From Bedellia somnulentella (Eukaryota; Arthropoda; Insecta; Lepidoptera; Bedelliidae): DNA of 64,000 nt. The stretch spans positions 9,548,001 through 9,612,000 of the forward strand of contig OY755174.1 of the NCBI GenBank assembly GCA_963576735.1, given 5' to 3'. The notes under the pieces are model-generated. The model ran no database searches. It worked only from the letters and a program-made list of their open reading frames with translations, and had not been told where the DNA came from. The position numbers and the translations under genes were made by a program. Below are positions 21,850 through 34,040 of the stretch, in pieces (position 1 is the first letter of the stretch; the number at the start of each line of letters is the position of its first letter).

Positions 21850-23600
21850 TCACATAACGTGAGAAGAAAAATCCTCACCAGACAATTATTCCTGGGAATA
21901 ACGAGAGAAGATTTAAAGCTTTACGGACACGTTCAAAAAATCTTGAACTTTAGTAAGATTTCTATAAAAGCATTGCTTTAATTGCCTTTTTAAAAGATGC
22001 CACACGCAATTCCAATATGACACAAGGATTTTTTTTCATTTGAGGGATAGTCCCATAAAGGAGTTACTTACTTTATTAAGTCTCTACTTCGGTACGTTAA
22101 GTTTGTCCTCATATCAAGTGTTAACAGTATGCCTATCACTTACTTTACTAAATTGGCCTGTATGCTTTTTAGCATATATTAAATTCTCAAATATGTATTG
22201 ACAAGGGATAGTTAAAATGCATACGCTCCTGAGCTCAGCCTTTTAGAAAGTGTTAGTATATGGAGTCCCCATTGCAACTTAGAATCGATTGTTATCCCTA
22301 CAATTCTATTTTTTCACTTTCAATAACATATTTGCAACTACTTGCCTAACATTCGGTAAAGTAAATTTATTACATTTAGTTTTTTTGGCATTCAGAACCA
22401 GGTTATTTACAGCAAACCAATGCAAAATAAGTGAGATAGCTTTATTTACATCGGCAAGAGATGTGGAAGATCTTGCTACATTATTTATTAAAGAAGTGTC
22501 ATCTGCAAACATAATTATCTCAGAATACTTTTACAGAAACAGTGATGGGCCAAGTATAGAACCTAGAGGAACGCCCATTGCTATTCCTGATCCTTCCGAC
22601 GTAGTTCCATTAATATCAACCTTTAAAGTTATTTTATTAAGATATGATGCCATTAATTTCAGTGGTTGCTCGTCAAAACCGTAATATTTAAGTTTAATCA
22701 ACGCTATTTCCTTTTTTACTCAATCAAAAGCTTTTGTGAGGTCACAAAATAAACCTAATGCATCCCGGGAGTTTTCCCATGAATTAAAAATATGTTTCAT
22801 TAGTGACACTCCGGCATCTACAGTAGACCTACCTTTATGAATGAATTTCTCAAAAACTTTACTGAGAACTGGTTAAATAAAAATAGGCCTATAATTGGTA
22901 AAGTCCTGACTATCGCCTGATTTATGTAGTGGGATGAGCTTAGTTAACTTCATACAGTCTGGAAATTCTCCTAAATCTATACATTTATTAAAAAGTATCA
23001 TTAAATGGGGAGCGATTATATTCATTATTCTATTTATGACGAAAACTGACATTCCTGTTATGTCTTCGATTTTTTGAAGGTTAATGGTTTTAATTTTTTT
23101 TATTATATCATTACTTTTTAAACTGACTTTGTAAGTAAGAATTCTTCTAACGAGAGTAAGACTGTCTGGTAAATAATCAATAGTGAAACTGGAAAACTAA
23201 AATCCCCACATGATCTGAATTTATTATTAGGTAATGAACTGATACAGTCAAGATCACCAATTGCTAACATTTTTGAAAATCATTTTATAAATACACCCAC
23301 TCAGACAACAGATAAATTAAATTCATGTCCCCAAAAAGCTCTTGAGTTTTAAAGATTTTGTTGAATTCTGTTTTTAGCTCATTGATGAAGGAAAGACAAT
23401 TCTCTTATGATTGACTGCTTTTCATTGGGGGTGATGCTAGACCTAATATTATTTTCAAATAAGCTAAGTTTTTTTTCAGTTAAAATTGACTTTTTCTTTT
23501 TAATGTAAAATCTAAATTTATAAATTGACACTTGTGGTCTGAGGTAATGCATTCAAAAAGGAAGTGACCGGAGTAATCACAATTACAATAAATACTATCT
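21850..23600 (-). pseudogene. LINE reverse transcriptase relic (Jockey/CR1-like)
   Basis: Minus-strand frames read KLIPLHKSGDSQDFTNYRPI, SKVFEKFIHKGRSTVDAG, LGLFCDLTKAFD-stop-VKKE, MGVPLGSILGPSLFL-stop and FADDTSLINN, ending toward RVASFKKAIKAML. These are reverse transcriptase blocks in the correct order, with the F-ADD catalytic motif at about 22490-22512. In-frame stops kill it. No endonuclease domain was found, so it is 5'-truncated. Fragments of the same family lie at 36190-36352 and 42930-43300. Confidence 0.88.
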
Positions 23601-23699
23601 AAACATGGTGCAGAGGTCAAGGTAATTCGGGTTGGCTCATTAAATAGATTTAGAAGATTAAATGATTGAAAAATTTTAAGATTTTCTCACTTGAAAATT

Positions 23700-23765
23700 T
23701 GAACACTAGTCGTCTGCACGATAAGCGGTGTTCTACCCACTGAGCTATCACGTCGTCATCGTCTC
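23700..23765 (-). repeat. tRNA-like SINE head fragment
   Basis: The reverse complement reads CGTGATAGCTCAGTGGGTAG then AACACC, a box A-like sequence similar to the family S head. The B box is degraded. Confidence 0.5.
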
Positions 23766-24498
23766 ACACATTACATAAAATTATTTATTTAAGTTTATTT
23801 ATATGTATGGTTTTGTGAGACACTTTATTCAGATATAATAAACAAATAAGTTAACACTTACTTACATTGGCTATCGCCAAATATGATGCCTTATACATTT
23901 TTAAGATACCTTTACGTGTCTCTTCCCCGATTTTGCAAAGCAGAGCCCCTTGAAACCATGGACGTCCGACAAAACCTGGCGGGCATCATAGCCAGACCTG
24001 TCTTCCTCTGCCTATCGCCGCAGGACGTACAGAATAGGAGTCTAATGCCGGAAACAAGGTCATTTGTGCAGGAAAATATATAGTGTGCCACATATGAAAA
24101 TTCCAGATTGAACGCGAACAAAGGTGTGATCTTATTTTTATTTCTCTATCATAGTAGTATTTCAGCATGTCCGCCGTTTCCTAAAACTTGTTCATTAAAC
24201 TAAAAACAAAATACCAAAAATAGCTGGACAGTGTTTCCAAGTTTAAGAGCTTTAGTGCCAAATGAACCACCATTGGGCAACATAGGCACATTTTCGGTAA
24301 GTCACACTGTTTATGCCGCCTCAAAAGTATACTAATCAAGTAGTAAGTTTTGCGAACTTCTAAATAAAAGGCGTTTGTAAAAAACAATATTTATAAAAGT
24401 ACTTTACATTCTGTGTCTGTGACAAGTCAGTCGTGCATGCTGAGTTCTTTTATGCCTTTTTTTCCAAAAGTGCTATTACTCTAACATAATATACATTT
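23766..24498. other. Intergenic, nothing recognised
   Basis: A somewhat GC-richer stretch at 23900-24060 contains overlapping open frames on both strands with no family resemblance. Confidence 0.4.
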
Positions 24499-24695
24499 AA
24501 TCATGGCATAGGGGTAGCCAAAACTTTATAATTTTAATTTTCTGTAGACACTTTTGGAAGTTGTGTGGGGAATAGATTGTAAAATAAAGGACTACTAATG
24601 GCTCCAACCACATCACCTAACAATCACATAAAAGGCCCCAAAAGTCCCAATACTCAAAAGCCCCGGGAAGAGATGGGTTAGTAGAATTATTCTTT
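24499..24695 (-). repeat. Family R repeat, diverged
   Basis: Reverse copy: AGGGGTAGCCAAAACTTTAT to CCGGGAAGAGATGGG, with several small deletions and no tail. Confidence 0.65.
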
Positions 24696-25467
24696 GCCGA
24701 AATTAAACAAAATTTACTGTCAACGTCAATTTGACCACAGACTTTAACAATAAACAATGCATTCACCGCATATTCACCGTGCTGTCATTTGTTCGTGCAT
24801 CAATTTAATACATTTGAAATAAATAATTCAATACTAATACATTATTTCTGCATTTCTCCTCTGTTGCGCAGTTTTCTTTGAAATTTTTGCTTCACTTTTT
24901 AATACATTATATCGCAGGCAGCAGGAAAAACTACGCAATTGGATGCCTAGTCAGCTCATGAAAGGCCAAAATTCAATCACATCGCTAGACGGTTGTTTTA
25001 AAGAATTAATCTCAGTCTGATCATTATAGCTTACGTTGTGAGAAGGGTGATTATAATCAAGTTAGGGTGACTTTGAGTGAACAAAAAATAAGACTGCTAT
25101 TGCTTTTTATTATCAGATGGGAAATGAACTAGTTGAATAAACCAATATATTAGTATATTTGATGACACTCTTAATATTTGATATATAATGTTGTCACAAC
25201 TTGAACAACTATTTAAAAAACGATCACAACACAAATGTAACATGCTTATTTTCTTTTATGAGATAGGTGACTAGATTGATTTTTAAACGCATCCCTCCGC
25301 TCCGCTTTCCTCACTAATATAACTTTCTGGGTTTGAATAGATTTGAACTATTGCACAACCCTTATCTTATCTTTTTTTCTAGTGCTTATGTGAATATCTC
25401 ATGTTAAAACCTACATGAAAACATAGTTATTTAAGCAGGTCACAATTTTTGATCCATTATTGTACTT
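24696..25467. other. Intergenic, nothing recognised
   Basis: AT-rich without a supported feature. Confidence 0.4.
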
Positions 25468-26424
25468 TGGAAACGTATCTGGGGGCACGGTAGTGCCCCC
25501 GCCAAGACGAGCCAAGCGAAGCGCACGGGCACTACCTACCTTTTCTCGAAGCGCTTCGTCGTTTTTTTAGACATTCATAACTTGGGTTTGGATTATGCTA
25601 GATCAACAAAATTTTCGGGATATATTGTTAATAGCGGATTTATTGAACCTATAAAGTTTTAATTACTTTAGCTCTTATACTTCAGATTTTATTTATATCT
25701 AAAAAACGCTGATTTCGTCACTGACTCACTGATGATCATCAAAAATATTAAGGTATTTCCTAATGTCCTAGAAAGCTGAAATTTTGTATGTAAGCTAGTA
25801 TTAGCACACAAACAACAAAAAAAATATAAAAGTTGTAACTTTCATCCTCCAACCCCTTGAACAAGGGGATGGGAGTTTGTATGAGACCTGTAATTTTAAA
25901 AGATTAAATTTTGATGACGCTAGAGGTCTAATCTAATAATAATCTAAAACTTGGTGCCCTCAGATATATATATGTATAGGTACTCCTTGTTATAAAAAAA
26001 AAATATCGACATATATTGGGACATATCGACAGTATCTGATCTATTACTTATTATAACTGTAAATCAACAAAGAAAAAAGGCAAAGATAGAGAGTGGGCTA
26101 TAAAAAAGGCGTCTCTGATGTGCAAGAAATACACCCCAAAAAAAAAAGAAAAAAAAAACGGCTTGGCCGTTCGTTACTACAAGAACTATTGTATAACACA
26201 AAAGTAATGAACAGTGAATTGATTTTTCACCTTACGCCGATTTGAATGTAGCGAAATGGCCAAGCCACATATTTTGACTAAGGTGTAGAGTTTGTGAAGT
26301 TAGGCCTTGTAGAGTTAGGGCGAGTAGTGTTAGAAGCTTGGCTCTACATGAGATCTGATAACTTTTTGACAGTGCGAGTCATATGGGCTCGTCTTGGCAA
26401 CATTTTACATGAAAATGTTTTTGG
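25468..26424. repeat. ~950-bp repeat (family D), copy 1
   Basis: The left edge has a hairpin GGGGGCAC-GGTA-GTGCCCCC followed by GCCAAGACGAGCC. The complement of that 13-mer lies near the right edge, which continues to AAAATGTTTTTGGTGGG. Copy 2 is at 52441-53076 and a right-edge fragment at 62305-62400. It has no coding capacity. The class is uncertain. Confidence 0.75.
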
Positions 26425-26458
26425 TGGGTCTTTTTTTTATTATTAATTTATTTTTATT

Positions 26459-26705
26459 AGCTGTGTAGTGTCGGCTTAGAATAGCACTACCCCATTTCTT
26501 CCGGTGGGTGTACGTAAGAGGCGACTAACGGACTTGGGGCTTTTTAAGGGATTTTTGGACGATGCGGTTGGAGACCCATCACCAACAACCTTTATTCTAC
26601 CATCTTTTCCCCACTCAACTTCCAAAAGTGGCTGAGGAATTTCTAATTTCTCAGCTCTGGCTACCCCTTTTAGGGATTTATAGCCGTGAGTATATGTATG
26701 TGTGT
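26459..26705 (+). repeat. Family R repeat, near full length
   Basis: Among the best-preserved copies; it shows the family order from GTGTAGTGTCGGCTTAGAAT to GTGAGTATATGTATGTG. Confidence 0.9.
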
Positions 26706-27089
26706 AATTTATTTTGTTTAGAAGACTAACAGCAAAACATAACTTATAAAGTACTTCATAAATATTCTTGTGCCAATTAAATCTTCACCAATATTTTCAA
26801 ATATACTATATAATTAGCACTATTATTAACACTATTACGGAAGAAATACATATTGAAATAGGATAGACAAACTTCGGACAGATAAACTTTGCTACATACA
26901 TCAACATCAACATAATAAAACATAGTACAGGCAGGCAAAAGACTTAGAAAATAATACGCATTTATACATCTTTTAGTTTACATAATAATATGAATTGAGA
27001 AGAAAAGGAAAAACAAAATATTAAAATATTATAATTAACAATATTATAATAAATATTATAATTAATATATTAACAATATTTTATTCAAC
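26706..27089. other. Intergenic, AT-rich
   Basis: Contains ATATTATAATTAA-type runs at 27010-27070. No gene. Confidence 0.4.
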
Positions 27090-27430
27090 CGGTTCAAGCT
27101 ACGGACAAAGAATGAGTTGCTCTCTTGCAAAAGGGACTGAGAGCAAAGGTCGCTGTCTAAAACCTAACAAGTTGGTTCTCAACATTATCTTGAATAGCAG
27201 TTCAGGACTATCAATATGCCGAATAAGGACGTAACGTACGCACGTAAGGTGTAGCCGACTTAGACAGACCAAGTGATTTCAACATTTTTTTTACTTCTTC
27301 CACGCTTATCTCTGTAGATGATATCGCTAAGTAAGGATACAAATCATTGACATGGTACTCAAGACAGACATATTTCTCCCTTGAAGAAAACTACCCTTAA
27401 ATAATTGAGCAAATGATTTACTGATATCCT
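27090..27430 (-). pseudogene. Probable LINE relic (linker before the reverse transcriptase)
   Basis: The minus strand reads GEDISKSFAQLFKGSFLQG and, after a frameshift, ISVEEVKKMLKSLGLSKSAT. This resembles the region between endonuclease and reverse transcriptase in non-LTR elements (hydrophobic helix plus a LKSLxxSKS block). Badly decayed. Confidence 0.4.
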
Positions 27431-28180
27431 CACCAGAGAGTAAAAGTCGATTTTGGTAGGTCATGTTTCCCGGTAATACCCCTAACTCTTTTTTTCCTTT
27501 GGTATACTTTGGACGTCCCGTATTTTAGGCCTAATTTGGGATGTCCCGGCGGGACAGCCATTATCCTGTATTTTAGCCATAAATTTTTACTTACAAATCA
27601 ATCGATCTACGTTCGACAATCACGCACGCAGCGTTCGCTCGCAGTTTCGCGCAGAAAATAATCACAAACGAAGGAGAAGAAAAAAAGACAATGGCGTCTT
27701 TGTCGTTAGTCCAAATCTTTATCTTTTGTATATTTATCTTATACATAATATATTATATCTTTATGTCTCAATCCTAATAATATATTCTTTAAAATATATA
27801 TTTTCTAGTTTAGTAGCACGTTATCTTAATAACGAAAATATTAGTTTAGTAGTCTTGTTACAATAAACCTTGTGTTTTCTATAAAATAAAAAAAATGCGA
27901 TATCTATATGGATAATGTTAAATTACATACTACTTACAATAATCGAAGGATTTGACTAAGATACATAGGGTGAATGATATGCCCTGATTAACATCTTTCA
28001 GCGCAAGATCTCAAGGTTTTATAGAGGTTAGTATGACATGGATATATCACAGGATATATGAACTTTGTCTATGCTGAAAAATAATATGTTACTCGGATCG
28101 TTAAGCATTTTACTGAGCTATGCTTCTTCAGATTTCAATAAATCCGCCAAACAAAATTTACTAATTATAATTACAAGTTA
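27431..28180. other. Intergenic, nothing recognised
   Basis: Contains a 28-codon open frame at 27691-27777 (MASLSLVQIFIFCIFILYII start) with a good ATG context but no family resemblance. Not called as a gene. Confidence 0.4.
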
Positions 28181-28995
28181 CTATTTCCTCTCATGAAGAG
28201 TTGCAAGATATAATAAATAAATAGTGTTCTTATGAAAGAAAGGGAATGAGGGTGAATGTGGATCAAACAAAAACAATGGTTTATTTGAAAGAGAGGAGAA
28301 TAAGACAGAATGCGTGATTGAGATTAATGGTAAGAAAGTGGTACAAGTGAAAGGGTTTGTATACCTGGGAAGTTTGTTTACTAAGGATGAAAAGTTTGAT
28401 AAAGACTTCAAAAAAAAGTGAAAAAGCGTAATGCGGTAAATGGAGCAATGAATAGCCTAAAGACCAGTCAATAAGTGTCTGAAGGGGCTCAAATTGCTGT
28501 GTATAATTCTGATCTTGTTCCTACTACGCTTATGTATGGCAGCGAATGTTTGGTGTAGCAGAAGAAACATGAGAGCAGAGTGAACACAGTAGAGATGATG
28601 TTCCTCAGAGCAATGTTACATTATGTCATCCAGGCAGAAATAGCGTGATTCGTGAAAAGTGCGGTGTGAAAGATCAAATTGTAGAAAAGATAGAAAAAGG
28701 AATGTTGCGATGGTTTGGGCCAGTGGATAATAGTAAATTGATGTAAGATATATATCGAGCCAATGTGGAAGATAATGTTAGTAGAGGGTGACCTCGGAGG
28801 ACTCATTGGGACCAAATAGAGAATGTGCTCAAAAAGGCAGGTGACTGAAGTATGTAGAATAAAAGAGCATGTATGAAAAGATTGATGGATGGAAACCAGG
28901 ATGGATGGTTTGCCAGGATCGTACAAAGTGGCGATCGATAGTCTCTGCCTACCCCAATGGAAACAAACGGCGTGAGTATATGTATGTATGTATTT
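28181..28995 (+). pseudogene. RTE-type LINE, 3' part of the ORF
   Basis: The forward strand reads VNVDQTKTMVYLKERRIRQN, IEINGKKVVQVKGFVYLGSL, SEGAQIAVYNSDLVPTTLMY, CGVKDQIVEKIEKGMLRWFG and KRLMDGNQDGWFARIVQSGD, interrupted by frameshifts and stops. This is the C-terminal region of the RTE-like LINEs common in Lepidoptera. The 3' end reads GGCGTGAGTATATGTATGTATG, the same (GTAT)n tail as family R. The catalytic core is missing on the 5' side. Confidence 0.85.
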
Positions 28996-29125
28996 CCTCT
29001 CAATCAGTCAAAATTAGGGCACTAACTACAGTTGACCTTGAATATTTGTTTCGAATCAGAAACCTTTGAATGATTTGCAAATTTTATTACTGACCTACTG
29101 CTTTTAATTCTCGTTTATTTATAAA

Positions 29126-29240
29126 CTAGCTTTTTGCCCGCGACTACGTCCGCGTGGACTACATTTTTTGCATCCAGTTTACATCCAAAATACCAAAACA
29201 CTATCTCAACTTCTTGTTTTTTATAATCTTCGCGGGCGAT
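29126..29240 (-). mobile_element. Helitron-like 3' end fragment
   Basis: On the minus strand the end reads GCGGACGTAGTCGCGGGCAA, AAAGCTAG, followed by T. The CTAG end is Helitron-like. Bounded only on this side. Confidence 0.5.
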
Positions 29241-29265
29241 TTAAAGGATATTAAGAACATTAAGG

Positions 29266-29365
29266 CTTTTTAAGTGATTGTTGGGCGATGCAGTTGGAGA
29301 CCCATCACTAAAATCCTTTATTTGACAACCTTTTCCCCATTCAACTTCCAAAAGTGCTCCGAAGC
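29266..29365 (+). repeat. Family R fragment
   Basis: Central part only: GGCTTTTTAAGTGATTGTTG to CAACTTCCAAAAGTG. Confidence 0.65.
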
Positions 29366-29605
29366 TATGGCTTTACTATACTACACTACACACTATATGA
29401 GTGATTGATGGATGAATTTCATTAATTCCTTTTTGTAGTGGTTATAACAGTCAATCGCACCAAGTTTCAAGTTTCTAAATACAGAAATATCAAAAATCTC
29501 TATACTAACTTTCATTTGCTATTTCAACCCCTTAGTTCCATAAATATATGATAAGAATCATGAAACAAACCATTTTGTTCCAAGTTTCTATGTTCGAGCT
29601 ATTAT

Positions 29606-29706
29606 ACATACATACATACATATACTCACGGCTATAAATGCCTTAACGGGGTAGCCAGAGCTTTGGAATGAGAAATTCCTCAGCCACTTTTGGAAGTTGA
29701 CTGGGG
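29606..29706 (-). repeat. Family R, 5'-truncated
   Basis: Tail and the first ~90 bases only: (ACAT)n, ACTCACGGCTATAAATG to TTTTGGAAGTTGACTGGGGA. Confidence 0.75.
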
Positions 29707-30117
29707 AGTCCCCACGAGTTATTATGTTCGTATTATATAGTAACTATTGATTTTCGGATCTTTAATCGCGTGTTATAACATGGGTTTAGTTTTATAATAG
29801 TTGTTTCAATTGTAATGTTCAACCGCGAAAGTCTTAGAAAATACCAAGTACGGATAGTAGTTTGGCACTGCGGGGCGGAGGCCCGGTGGGTGCTGCCCCC
29901 TACACTGACCGTTGGTGATGGTGGGTGAGTTTGTAGCAAAGATTGCTCGGGAATATGGGGATGGTCCGAGATGAATGATTTATACATGTTGCGATAGTTC
30001 TTGCTATTAATCTAAGCTAACACAACAACCTTTTTTTTACAAAAAGCTTGTGTCCCTTGAGTTTTGATCCCGGGTCTCTCGAATGTTTACAGAGGTCAGA
30101 TTTACCGCTACGCCACA
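29707..30117 (-). repeat. Possible degraded tRNA-headed SINE
   Basis: The minus strand from 30117 reads CTCTGTGGCGTAGCGGTAAA and then GAGACCCGGGATCAAAACTC, spaced like SINE A and B boxes. The rest is not recognised, so the left boundary is arbitrary. Confidence 0.35.
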
Positions 30118-31794
30118 GAGACGCTAACTTTGATGGCAAATTTTGAATACTCTTTATTTTCTAATAGTCTTGCTATTGCCAAAAAATTAAATTTACTTCC
30201 GCTCCCGCTGTATAATCCCGCATTTTTATATCCTACCGATGTCGAGCGCCAAAATCCACAATTCAATGTAAAATAGTAAGTACCAAAAAAAACGAAAAAT
30301 AGAAAATAAAGATAAAACAGCAAGTAAGTAAATGGGTCGAAAAGTGCACCGAATAATTGTATGAGCTACAGGTTAAAGCGCAAGATGTCATTCCAATTCT
30401 AACGTATCTTAAAAGAAATCGATACCACGGTTTGAAAAACACCCAGCGCCATCTATTGCATACCTCAAGAACTACGTTAATAATTCGTAATTCGTTTATT
30501 TATAGTTATTTCAGGATAAGTAGATGTAAAAAAAACAGTTTAGACGATAAAACTAATTGTACGTCATCCCTCGGGAATCTCATTTTCAAGGATACATTAT
30601 CGTATCATTTAGCTTCTAAAGGGTCATGGTCAAAATGGGCGTAACACCAACAGCGTTAAAATATATTTTATGTGAAAGCTAATGATCTTTACTTAATTTT
30701 ATACTATGACGGCGATTACCCAAACAACCGGAGAACAGAGATATTCAGTGATGTTCAAACGCATAGAATCCAAAACAATCGCTCACCGCAGAGACAACAC
30801 AGACAATATCGTGCAGTACTAGGCAAAAGATATCAATCAATTGGTTGGTAACCTAACGAATTACTGCATTCCATCCCTTTCTAACGTCTCTCACTCAGGT
30901 ACCGAACAAAGAAAGCGTGCGTACGCGTCACTGCGCGTGCGCATAACGATTCAGTGAAAAGAACTTAGTTCATTTAGTTCCTTCACCTAAAAGAACTACT
31001 TCGCGAATGTAGTCCAGTAGTCCACTTCGTGCAGCGGCTCATTAGGCTCCTTCAGAGCCGTTGGACTAAATGAACTGCAGAACGAATTGGACTAAATGAA
31101 GAGATTGAGATGGAAAGATGAATAACTTGCGGTTCTTGCGTTCTCGTATCTTTCTTATAACATTCGCTAGTTCGCGAATGAAAAAAATTATGCTTTTGAT
31201 AATGTTTAATGAATGAGTCCCATATGTTGTATTACTTGTACTTAATTTTGAAGAAATATAGTTATTTATCATGAAGTATCAGTAAGAATAAATATCTCGA
31301 TTGTCTTTCATACTTTCCAGGCTTAGGACTACTAATGTTTTTACTATTAGAAAATAAACATTAAAAATAACTCATTGACGGGTCTCGAACCTTATATATT
31401 TTATGTTTTTGTATTGTGTAAACGAATAGTGATTTAACAGCAAAGAAATATAGGTCTTAACACCATGTGTGGAGATCGAGTTATTTTCCCCTACGAGAGA
31501 ACAGCAATGCATAAGTGAGGTGAACTAATAAGGTGTCAGTATTAGATTTGCGATCAAACGAATAAAGTCCTTAAGACGATGACCGAAGATTTTTTTTCGC
31601 CTGACGGCAAAGTATTATTTAACCAACCTTTGTGTTTTTTTTGCAATAATACCCGGTCCATGTTGGGGATAACAAGTATGTAGGGGTTATCAAGACGTGC
31701 AATAAAGTAAATTACAACGCATTTTATTACTGTTGGTATAACGCCCAGCTCCCATACAAAAATGCCCATGATCCTTTACATATTTATATTCGTT
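30118..31794. other. Intergenic, partly repetitive
   Basis: At 30966-31076 GTTCATTTAGTTCC faces GGACTAAATGAAC, a small inverted repeat in a GC-richer segment. The CCCTCGGGAATCTCATTTTC piece at about 30570-30600 resembles part of the element at 31795-32045. No gene seen. Confidence 0.4.
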
Positions 31795-32045
31795 TGCAAT
31801 ATATTACCTTGATTTAAACGACACACAGTGCCATCTTCAATCTATCCAGCAATATTTAAACAATATTTTAGTTTTCCCTCGGGAATATCATTTTTTCAGG
31901 GATAAAAAGTACCCTATTATTTAATTTGGACATCTAACTATACGTCTGCAAAATTTCAAAGCAATCGGTTTAGTAGTTACGGCGTGAAAGCGGCACAAAT
32001 AAACAAACAAACAAACTCACTTTCCGATTTATAATATTAGTATGG
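31795..32045 (-). mobile_element. Helitron-like 5' end fragment
   Basis: The minus strand starts TCCATACTAATATTATAAAT, CGGAAAGTGAG, with (TTTG)n. This is the 5' form of the element type at 17084. The 3' CTAG end is absent, so it is truncated. Confidence 0.5.
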
Positions 32046-32288
32046 ATTCACAGTTTTATAAATTTCACTTTTATGGCCATATTTATATTTTCATTTCTTT
32101 ATTTACTTAACATTGTAAAGCATAAATCATTGTAGTTTCACTGTCATTTTAGGAACAATAAATGACGACGATTAACTAGTTTCAATATTTAAAAACTGGT
32201 TATTGTGTGACTTATTAATGCCGCAATTACGATGATAAATAAAAAATCTGGTTAAATTTTAGTTAATGTATATTATTTTATGTTTGCC

Positions 32289-32549
32289 TTGTAATGCCGG
32301 CTTAGAATGTCACTACCCCTTTCTACCCACGGGTGTCATAACAGGCGATTAATGGTATGGGGCTTTTTTAAGTGGTTTTTGGGCGATGCGGTTGGAGACC
32401 AATAACCAACGATACTTTATTTCTACCATCTTGTCCTCTAACTACTTCCAAATGGTGGTTGAGCAGTTACTAGCTCTGAAGCTCTGGCTTACCCTTTTTG
32501 AGATTTATGAACGTATAAAATAATATATTATAAGTATGTGTGTATGTTA
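32289..32549 (+). repeat. Family R repeat
   Basis: Diverged forward copy, GCCGGCTTAGAATGTCACTA to GTATGTGTGTATG. Confidence 0.8.
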
Positions 32550-33343
32550 ATGTATATTCTGTTTCCTTGTTTTTAACTAGTTTATTAAAAACATTTCAAT
32601 GGAAAAAGAAAGTAGTTTGCAGGGCCAACTTTTATTTTGTTGACAAACTTAATGAACGAAAAGGTTTAGATCGCATAATTTACAGATAATATTTCAAACG
32701 GGTCCTTATTGGCTCACATACAAAAATAACGCTATTCGTGGTTTAATTTAGTTCCGATTTGTAATCATAATAATCAATCTCTATATTTTTGCTTCCAAAA
32801 ACGTAGCTCGTAAATAACAGTAAGTTATCTTATATTTTTTATAAATTATTCCAGAAAAAAAGGCTATATAACATCACGCTATGACTAAAAGGAGCAGAGC
32901 AGTAGTAGTGAATAATGAATATACAATGAATATTTATTCCTTCTAAAAATGTATGTGCTGCATAGTAAATTAGTTATGCGTATCCAAAACAAACATTTAA
33001 TTTTTATTCTGTTTGATTCACCTACAAAAGTTTTATCTTAATTCTAAAATTTCAGTGTTTATAAATTCATGTTTTTGTTGTGATTGTTGAGCGATGAGGT
33101 TCGAGGCCCATCACCAAAAATCTTTATGGTACAATTTTCCCCACTGAACTTCCGAAAGTAGCTACATATTTCTAAGCTAAATTACTATTTAATTTTTAAA
33201 AGTTTTGTCACCTACATAAACATAGACGTATAAATAAGGTTTACGCCATGTATTCATGAAGTGGGTTTTATTACTAACATATTGGCAGACACAAAAAAAC
33301 GATTTATGGGTCAACTACAAATTTGTTTGTGTATTGCTAAAAC
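32550..33343. other. Intergenic, mostly unrecognised
   Basis: A tail-less family R fragment sits at 33083-33182 (GAGCGATGAGGTTCGAGGCC to AACTTCCGAAAGTAGCT). The last 11 bases are the target duplication of the following SINE. Confidence 0.5.
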
Positions 33344-33365
33344 GACTGCCTCCGTGGTCGCACGG

Positions 33366-34040
33366 AGGCCGGGACTCCACCAAAGCGGAGACGAGACGAG
33401 CTGAGAGGAGATGTTTTTTAAACAACCAATAGAATTGAGTTATTGACACGTCTCCTCTCCGCTCAGCTTCAGTGGAGATCGCTGTGCGGAGATGTGTAAT
33501 ATTTGTATGTCGCGATGGAAGCGGAGATGTGAGCTGTGCGCGGACGACGCGCAGTGGAGACGAGAGATGTGAGCGGCGTGCAGTGAGCGATGTCACCCTC
33601 CCCCCTCTCGCCCGCTAGCAACCCGCAGAACCCCGCGCGCGCGCCGGCCGGCCGGCCTTCTTGCTAGTACCATGCACGCGAGCACATGCTTTTATCGTGA
33701 ATAATTTGTGCAGTTTGTTTTTTCCAACGTAAACAATTAGTTAATTTAAATAAAACGTAATGGATGAACAATTTATTGAATCAGTAAAAAAATATCCATG
33801 TCTATGGAACATATCAATAGATATGTTCCATAGACATGGTTGTATCCCACATGTCTACCTTTCGTGTCAGAATGCGTACTGAGCACTCAACGCCTCGCAC
33901 CCGAGCTGAAAAACATCTCTTCTCGCACAGCACACCGCACACATCTCCACTTTGGTGGAGTCCCGCGAGCTGAAAAACATCTCTTCTCGCACAGCACACA
34001 GCACACCGCACACATCTCTGCTTTGGTGGAGTCCCGGCCT
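33366..34040. mobile_element. 675-bp TIR element inserted in the SINE
   Basis: Perfect 21-bp terminal inverted repeats beginning AGGCCGGGACTCCACC at 33366 and ending at 34040. Subterminal motifs (GAGATGT, GAAAAACATCTCTTCTCGCA) recur several times. The interior is GC-rich and includes a perfect 20-bp hairpin. It has no transposase and is non-autonomous. Confidence 0.85.
33796..33839. repeat. Perfect 20-bp hairpin
   Basis: CCATGTCTATGGAACATATC, loop AATA, then the exact complement. Confidence 0.97.

Noticed and set aside
22289..22684. Plus-strand 131-aa open frame
   Set aside because: Antisense shadow of the LINE reverse transcriptase, which reads on the minus strand.
27691..27777. 28-codon open frame with a good ATG context
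   Set aside because: Too short, low-complexity hydrophobic, no promoter or family support.
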